Assembly: GCA_964351195.1 (NCBI GenBank)
Contig: CAYGNI010000072.1
Span: forward strand, 1-9,986
Length of the DNA: 9,986 nt
Reading direction: 5' to 3'
Source: TMED27 sp964351195
Lineage (GTDB): Bacteria > Pseudomonadota > Alphaproteobacteria > Micavibrionales > Micavibrionaceae
Both the position numbers and the translations under genes were made by a program. Each line of letters starts with the position of its first letter. Position 1 is the first letter of the stretch. Below the pieces are notes generated by a model. It did not search any database, was not told where the DNA came from, and saw only the letters and a program-made list of their open reading frames with translations. Positions 5,061-9,986 of the stretch are shown here, in pieces.

Positions 5061-7301
5061 CTATTTGGTTGTTGCTTCGAATACGCCGTCCCAGTTTTCG
5101 GGCGGGGCCTTGGCGAGGTCCGTAGCGCGGGTTTTGTAAAGCGCGTAGACTTCTATTAGATCATACAGCGCCGTTTTCTTTGCGGCATCTGCAAGCTGCA
5201 CGGCTTTTTTGAAATCACCGCTACGGTACGCTTCCAACATCGCATCATGATCAGTTTTTAGCTTGATGAATGCTGGGTCTTTTGCGGCTTGTTCGTCGCC
5301 CAACAATGCGAAGATCCGCGTAGCCTGCGTTTTGCCTTGAACTTTGATGAGGTCCATTTCAAGGCAGGCGAAATCCTGTACCCTATTATAAGTGCTTTCC
5401 CCAATGAGGATGCTCACGCCGTAGGTTTTGGTTTGTCCTTCCAGCCGTGAAGCCAGGTTTACGGCGTCGCCCAGCGTTGAGTAGGCAAAGCGCTGTCGCG
5501 ATCCCATATTGCCTACGGCGCAGGGGCCTGTGTTAATGCCAATCCCGGCTTTCAGCAGTACAGGTTCTTTACCGATCTCTTCGGCTTTGGCTTTGACGCG
5601 CTCATTGATCGGGTCCAGTGCAGCCTGCATTTTCAGCGCAGCAGCGCAGCACGCGCGCTCATGATCCTGCACATCACGTGGAGCGTTCCAAAACGCCATC
5701 ATCGCATCGCCCATATATTTGTCGATCGTGCCGTCATGCTCCTGCACAATATCGGTCATGGCGGTCAAGAATTCATTCATCAGGTTGATAAGTTCTTCAG
5801 GACTTAACCCTTCGGAAATTGTTGTGAACTTTCGGATATCCGTGAACATCACAGTAAGCTCTTTATTCTCTCCGCCCAGTTTGAGTTTTTCGGGATTGCG
5901 CTCGAGATCCTTCATCACATGCGGTGATACGTAATGCCCGAACATATTTCTGACCTGATGTTTCTCGCTTTCGACGCGCAAATATGTGAGCAAGGTCGAG
6001 ACCACAAAAATCGCAAAGACGGAGAGCGAGGGATAGAACGGGTCGAGCAAAAGCCCGTATTCAGTATACGCGGAGCCTGAACCCCAGAACGCCGCAGCGA
6101 TTAGCAATGCGCATATTAACCCTAGGACGATAACGTGCACGAAGGGTGCCAGCGCGATCATCAAAATTCCAACAATCAGGATGAAACTTCCTTCGGCAAC
6201 TTCGGTAATGTTCGGGCGCAGCAAATGTTTGTTTTGCAAAATCTGTTCAATGACATTGGCGTGGATTTCAACGCCCGGCTGGAAGGGCTCAAGCGCGGTG
6301 GAACGAAGATCTTTAAGGCCTTCAGCGCTGGAGCCGATCAGAACAATTTTGCCCTGCACTTTTTGTCTTAAATCTGGGCCGGGATTTAGGGCTTGCACGG
6401 CGGAGATGTAATCGTCGCCTTCTTCGTCAAATTCGCGGTAATAAACTTGCATTAACCCGTCATGTTCCACGGGGATGGAGTAATCGCCAATAACCACGCG
6501 GTATTGTGTGTCGATTTTGTTTTTCTTATCCGCCGGGCTTTGCCCCAACTTAATGGCCAGTTTGCGGTCGCCATAGGCCACGCGCACTGCCTCGAGGCTT
6601 AACGAAGGGTAGAGTTTCTGTCCGTCGGTAAAGATCAGCCCCGTGCGGCGGAGAATGCCGTCATGATCGGCGCTCGCCATGAAGCTGCCATTTCCGGCGG
6701 AGGCTTTTTCCAGTTCCGGGAGGAAGGGCGCGACCGTGTTGAACGGCACGGCGTGGTTCAGAAAATCGTTCGCATCGGCTTTTTTGGCCAGAATCATTTT
6801 AGAGAGATGGGGTTTTCGCGGCGTTTGTGTGTAGCTTGAAAATGTAAAGCCGGAGACGAATATGCCTGAGTCTTTTATCGCCTGCGCCAGAACCGTGTCG
6901 TGATCCGGCAGATCCGCAATCGTTTCCTTGATGGATTCGAAGCCTTCGCCCCCCGGCAATGTTTCGACGAAAAATCTGGGCGATGAGCGATCGGGTTCAG
7001 CAAGCACACCATCAAAGGCAATGACCTTCGCGCCCGCCTGCGTCAAATTGGTTACGAGGTCGGCGATAATTGTACGCGGCCATGGCCATTGGCCAATTTC
7101 CTGCAAGGCATTGTCATCGATATCGACAATGATAACTTGTCCGCTTTTTTCGCGCGGATGAAGCTGGTTCAGTGTATCGAAAACAAGATACTGCATTTCC
7201 TTGCGCCAGCGCTGGTTCGACGCGCTGTAGGAAATAGCGGTTAGCAAGAGAGCCAAGAGTAAGACGATATGGATCCAGCGATTGGTCAGGAGCTTGATCA
7301 T
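5061..7301 (-). CDS. CHASE2-domain class III adenylate cyclase
   Basis: Membrane receptor cyclase predicted to make cAMP from ATP in response to a periplasmic signal. One N-terminal membrane helix (about 8-26) is followed by a periplasmic CHASE2 sensor (about 33-360) with the motifs VIIVDIDDNALQEIGQWPWPR (56-76, opening) and AFDGVLAEPDR, then three membrane helices (about 370-440). The cyclase domain (about 480-665) has the metal-binding Asp488 (MFTDI) and Asp532 (KYMGD), the adenine-selecting Lys528, and Asn615 and Arg619 (VNLASRLEG). The position that normally carries Asp or Thr as second purine-selecting residue appears to be Ser608. A helical tail of about 75 residues (repeat-like AYRSGDFKKAVQLAD, then ENWDGV) is common in this family. 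Third gene of the type I secretion operon, coupled to the HlyD gene, and tail to tail with the cNMP-EAL gene. Adenylate rather than guanylate cyclase is inferred from Lys528. Confidence 0.93.
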   Translation of the reverse strand: MIKLLTNRWIHIVLLLALLLTAISYSASNQRWRKEMQYLVFDTLNQLHPREKSGQVIIVDIDDNALQEIGQWPWPRTIIADLVTNLTQAGAKVIAFDGVLAEPDRSSPRFFVETLPGGEGFESIKETIADLPDHDTVLAQAIKDSGIFVSGFTFSSYTQTPRKPHLSKMILAKKADANDFLNHAVPFNTVAPFLPELEKASAGNGSFMASADHDGILRRTGLIFTDGQKLYPSLSLEAVRVAYGDRKLAIKLGQSPADKKNKIDTQYRVVIGDYSIPVEHDGLMQVYYREFDEEGDDYISAVQALNPGPDLRQKVQGKIVLIGSSAEGLKDLRSTALEPFQPGVEIHANVIEQILQNKHLLRPNITEVAEGSFILIVGILMIALAPFVHVIVLGLICALLIAAAFWGSGSAYTEYGLLLDPFYPSLSVFAIFVVSTLLTYLRVESEKHQVRNMFGHYVSPHVMKDLERNPEKLKLGGENKELTVMFTDIRKFTTISEGLSPEELINLMNEFLTAMTDIVQEHDGTIDKYMGDAMMAFWNAPRDVQDHERACCAAALKMQAALDPINERVKAKAEEIGKEPVLLKAGIGINTGPCAVGNMGSRQRFAYSTLGDAVNLASRLEGQTKTYGVSILIGESTYNRVQDFACLEMDLIKVQGKTQATRIFALLGDEQAAKDPAFIKLKTDHDAMLEAYRSGDFKKAVQLADAAKKTALYDLIEVYALYKTRATDLAKAPPENWDGVFEATTK

Positions 7302-7310
7302 GAAAGCCGC

Positions 7311-7318
7311 TCCTCCTA
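7311..7318 (-). promoter_or_regulatory. Ribosome binding site of the cyclase overlapping the HlyD stop codon
   Basis: The minus strand reads TAGGAGGA at 7318-7311. Its first three bases (7318-7316) are the stop codon of the HlyD-family gene, and AGGAGG is a near-perfect Shine-Dalgarno sequence ending ten bases before the cyclase ATG at 7301. A ribosome finishing the adaptor protein would therefore sit on the initiation site of the cyclase, which suggests coupled translation. Confidence 0.8.
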
Positions 7319-8644
7319 TCGCTCCGTGAAGGCGCGGTCACGGGCGCGCAGAACGGGCTTGAGCAGGTATTCAAGAATTGTGCGCTTGCCCGTGATGACT
7401 TCAACCTGCGCGACCATACCCGGTGTGATGGGCAATGGGTGATCTTCATCGCCCATGTAATTTTTATCTGTTACCACTTCAATCTCGAACGCAATATTAC
7501 CATCGTTATCGGTTACAGAATTCGCACCGATCCGTGTTAATGTTCCATCCAGCGCGCCATATTTTTGTGAATCATAGGCTGTGATTTTGACTTTGGCCGG
7601 CTGGCCCGGGCGGATAAATGCAATTTCGTCAGGTTTAATTTTAGCGAGGACTTTCAGCTCTTCATCCAGCGGTACAATTTCAATCAGGCGCATCGCGGGT
7701 TCTACCACGCCGCCGATTGTTTTGATCGCAATACGGTTTACGATACCTTCGACGGGAGAGCGTAATTCTGCACGGTCCACACGATCACCAATGGATGTTA
7801 GGCTTTCTTTCAGTGAAGCGATTTCCGTTTCGACTTGATTGAGTTCCCCTAAAGCCTGAGAGCGGAAACGATCAAGCTGGCTGGCTCGCTCTTTCCTGGC
7901 GACTTCCAATTCAGCTTCTAATGCTTTCCTACGCTGAGAGGCAGCATTAATCTGTCCGCTTAAGTCGTTGACCTCGCGGTTTAAACGGATTTCTTCAACC
8001 TTCGGTGCTGCGCGTTTTCTGACCATCTCTCTGGTAATTTCAAGTTCGTCACGTAACAACTTGCGTGAGCTGGAATATTGGGCGATTTGCGCATTCACTT
8101 CGGCGAGCTCAGCCGACGCTTTGCTGATGCGGTCATCCAAAATCGCATAGGTGTTTTCGAGTTCGTTTTGGCGAGACTCATAGAGCGCCTCTTCATTGGC
8201 TGCAATTTGCGCAGTTTTGTCTTTGATGTCCTGAGGCAATTCAAAAGCAGTACCATTGGCTTCTGCTTCCAGGCGTGCCTTTTTAACTTGTAAACTTAAG
8301 GATCTTGCTTCGGTGCCGCGCTCTTCGGAAGAGGATTGCACATCGCTGATGCGGGCCAGCACTTCGCCTTTTTCAACCTTTTGTCCTTCGACGACCAAAA
8401 GCTCTTCTATAATACCGCCCTCAAGGCTTTGCACAAATTGGATATCTTGCGAGGGCACAACCTGACCTTGACCGCGGGTCAGTTCTTCCACGCGAGACAC
8501 AGAGGCCCAGATGAAGAACGCCACCATCAGCGCGACGATGGTGAAAAACAAAAGAAGTGCAGCGTTGCTGGGGCGCAGGCTCGATGCTGCCTCCAGCTCT
8601 GACATGAAATCGGTTTCTTTATGCTTAGGGTTGAACATGTTCAT
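7316..8644 (-). CDS. HlyD/LapC-family type I secretion membrane fusion protein
   Basis: Periplasmic adaptor that joins the inner-membrane ABC transporter to a TolC-like outer-membrane channel, for one-step export of proteins. The 442 residues show a cytoplasmic tail (1-27), one membrane helix (about 28-50) and a split lipoyl domain: first half VQSLEGGIIEELLVVEGQ (71-88), second half LRSPVEGIVNRI (294-305). Between them lies a long coiled coil (about 103-290) with regular Glu, Leu and Arg spacing. A beta-barrel domain and the HlyD signature PGMVAQVEVITGKRTILEYL (408-427, opening) end in the expected basic tail. ATG 8644-8642 overlaps the TGA of the ABC gene as ATGA, and GAGG lies seven bases upstream inside that gene. 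An alternative ATG two codons later changes little. The outer-membrane partner and secreted substrate are not in the window. Confidence 0.94.
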   Translation of the reverse strand: MNMFNPKHKETDFMSELEAASSLRPSNAALLLFFTIVALMVAFFIWASVSRVEELTRGQGQVVPSQDIQFVQSLEGGIIEELLVVEGQKVEKGEVLARISDVQSSSEERGTEARSLSLQVKKARLEAEANGTAFELPQDIKDKTAQIAANEEALYESRQNELENTYAILDDRISKASAELAEVNAQIAQYSSSRKLLRDELEITREMVRKRAAPKVEEIRLNREVNDLSGQINAASQRRKALEAELEVARKERASQLDRFRSQALGELNQVETEIASLKESLTSIGDRVDRAELRSPVEGIVNRIAIKTIGGVVEPAMRLIEIVPLDEELKVLAKIKPDEIAFIRPGQPAKVKITAYDSQKYGALDGTLTRIGANSVTDNDGNIAFEIEVVTDKNYMGDEDHPLPITPGMVAQVEVITGKRTILEYLLKPVLRARDRAFTER

Positions 8645-9986
8645 TGCGGCACCTCAACTTTGCCGCCTTGCAGCTCGGCAATCACTTTGTCGCGCGGGCC
8701 GTCTATAATGAGTTTTCCTTGATCGAGTAAGATCAGGCGGTCCACCATATCGAGCATATTGTGCTTATGGGTGATGAGGATAAAAGTCTTATCGCCGATT
8801 TCTTTTTGAATGTAGTTTTTGAAGATGGCCTCGGCCTGCATATCGAGGGCATTGGTCGGCTCATCACAGACAATCATTTTGGGTTCAAGCAGCATGGCTC
8901 TGGCGAGGGCGACGGATTGGCGCTGTCCACCGGACAGGGCATTGCCGTGCTCACCCACAGGCGCGTCATAGCCCATGGGATGCTTAGCGATGAAATCGTG
9001 GACACCCGCAAGCTGCGCGGCTTTGAGAATATCTTCTTCACTGGCGTGCGGAACACTTGCGGAAATATTGTCCCGCACAGAGCCAGAGAACAGCACCACA
9101 TCTTGCGCGATATAGGCGGTGTTGCGGCGTAAATCTGCGGGATCGATTTGCTGATAATCTGTGTCATCAGCAAGAATTGAACCACTTGATGGCTCGTATA
9201 GGCCAAGCATCAATTTGGCCACCGTCGATTTTCCGGAGCCGATGCGGCCGATGATGCCGACTTTCTCACCAGCCTTAATTGTGAAGCTCACGCCTTGCAG
9301 GACTTCGCGCTGCGTTCCTGGATAAGAGAATGAGACTTTGTCAAAGGTGATTTTGCCTTTGAGGTCCGGGCGGTGGAGGAATTGTTTATTGGCGGGGCGC
9401 TCCACTGGTTTGGACATGATCTTTTCTAAGGTTTTTAGTGCGCCGCCGGCATGATGGTATTTCGTCATGAGTGTTGCTATTTGACCAATCGGAGCAATGG
9501 CACGTCCACCGAGAATCACACAGGCAATGAGCCCGCCGACTGTTAGGTCACCGTCCTGCACCATATACATACCTGCGAGCACGATAATGATGGAGGCAAT
9601 TTGCTGGCAGAATGACGCGGCATTTACGCCAAGGCCAGAGACAAAGCGTGAGCCCTGCCCCAGCGCGGCGTTTTCACCGACATAATCGCCATAGCGCGCG
9701 CGAAAGCGACCGTCCGCGCCAATGGCTTTGACAGTCTCCAGGCCGTGAATCGTTTCAACGAGCAGACCATGTTTGGCTTCGGCGGACTGTGTGGCCTTAC
9801 GGACCAATGACTTCAGCGGTCTTTGTAGGATAAAACCGACGAGCAATACGACAAGGATGAGGCCAGCGAGAATGTAGGCTATCGATCCACCCAATTGATA
9901 AATCACAAACAAGAAGAATAACGTGAATGGCAAATCGACGAGCCCCGTGATTGTCGCGGATGTAAAAAATTCGCGCACTGCATTGA
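8641..9986 (-). CDS. Type I secretion ABC transporter, LapB/LssB type (runs off right edge)
   Basis: Inner-membrane exporter that drives type I secretion by ATP hydrolysis. The visible 447 codons are the C-terminal part; usual length is about 700 residues, so the N-terminal domain (often a degenerate C39 peptidase-like domain) and the first membrane helices lie past the right edge. Counting from Val at 9978, the frame opens in the conserved NAVREFFTSATI block and DLPF, followed by membrane helices (about 14-50 and 122-168). The nucleotide-binding domain has Walker A GRIGSGKST (244-252), Q-loop Gln292, signature LSGGQ (348-352), Walker B MIVCDE (368-373) and switch His404. NAVREFF and IGRIGSGKST are typical of exporters of large RTX-type adhesins. 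The GTG at 9978 should not be taken as the start, because the frame continues upstream with conserved residues. It ends in an ATGA overlap with the HlyD gene. Confidence 0.93.
   Translation of the reverse strand, partial: NAVREFFTSATITGLVDLPFTLFFLFVIYQLGGSIAYILAGLILVVLLVGFILQRPLKSLVRKATQSAEAKHGLLVETIHGLETVKAIGADGRFRARYGDYVGENAALGQGSRFVSGLGVNAASFCQQIASIIIVLAGMYMVQDGDLTVGGLIACVILGGRAIAPIGQIATLMTKYHHAGGALKTLEKIMSKPVERPANKQFLHRPDLKGKITFDKVSFSYPGTQREVLQGVSFTIKAGEKVGIIGRIGSGKSTVAKLMLGLYEPSSGSILADDTDYQQIDPADLRRNTAYIAQDVVLFSGSVRDNISASVPHASEEDILKAAQLAGVHDFIAKHPMGYDAPVGEHGNALSGGQRQSVALARAMLLEPKMIVCDEPTNALDMQAEAIFKNYIQKEIGDKTFILITHKHNMLDMVDRLILLDQGKLIIDGPRDKVIAELQGGKVEVPQ

Noticed and set aside
5086..5105. 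GC-rich hairpin near the convergent gene ends
   Set aside because: About six base pairs with a bulged T can form, but no T-run follows on either strand and it lies within the cyclase coding end, so it is not a credible terminator.
7114..7449. 111-codon minus-strand frame spanning the HlyD-cyclase junction
   Set aside because: Both flanking genes are intact in their own frames here, with a ribosome binding site and conserved ends, so this frame is a shadow.
8761..9132. 123-codon plus-strand frame opposite the ABC transporter
   Set aside because: It is antisense to the ATPase domain with its Walker B, signature and Q-loop motifs, and no independent evidence supports it.

Overview
The window reads as a stretch of bacterial chromosome, most likely from an alphaproteobacterium. 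The evidence is the mreB-mreC-mreD-mrdA order, a cysteine-free 41-residue L36 of the type common in that class, a TTGACA-18-TATTGT promoter, and roughly balanced base composition. A cAMP-sensing type of EAL protein is best known from the predator Bdellovibrio, so a Micavibrio-like predatory or attached lifestyle is possible, but the window does not prove it. No tRNA, rRNA, CRISPR array, insertion sequence or prophage signal was seen.

Left block (1-3352, minus strand): a cell-shape operon read right to left. mreB (actin-like filament) is followed by mreC (periplasmic scaffold, TTG start), mreD (membrane protein) and the N-terminal third of mrdA/PBP2, which runs off the left edge. Together they form the elongasome that directs lateral wall synthesis. 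A possible internal promoter lies in the 114-base mreB-mreC gap.

Middle (3353-3829): a compact transcription unit on the minus strand for rpmJ (ribosomal protein L36), with a strong promoter, a good ribosome binding site and a clear Rho-independent terminator. This insulates the mre operon from it. A divergent TATAAT box lies upstream of the plus-strand gene to the right.

Right block (3830-9986): a plus-strand gene encodes an N-terminal cyclic-nucleotide-binding domain fused to an EAL c-di-GMP phosphodiesterase with all expected catalytic residues. Ten bases away, facing it tail to tail, a minus-strand operon ends. In transcription order it holds a LapB/LssB-type type I secretion ABC transporter (partial, off the right edge), its HlyD/LapC-type membrane fusion protein, and a CHASE2-domain class III adenylate cyclase. 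Translation of these three looks tightly coupled: an ATGA overlap, then a stop codon embedded in the next Shine-Dalgarno sequence.

The most interesting reading is that these genes form one signalling and secretion module. A periplasmic CHASE2 sensor would make cAMP, the cNMP-EAL protein would sense cAMP and degrade c-di-GMP, and a type I secretion system of the kind that exports large adhesins is encoded in the cyclase operon. The gene identities are well supported by motifs; the functional link is inference from linkage.
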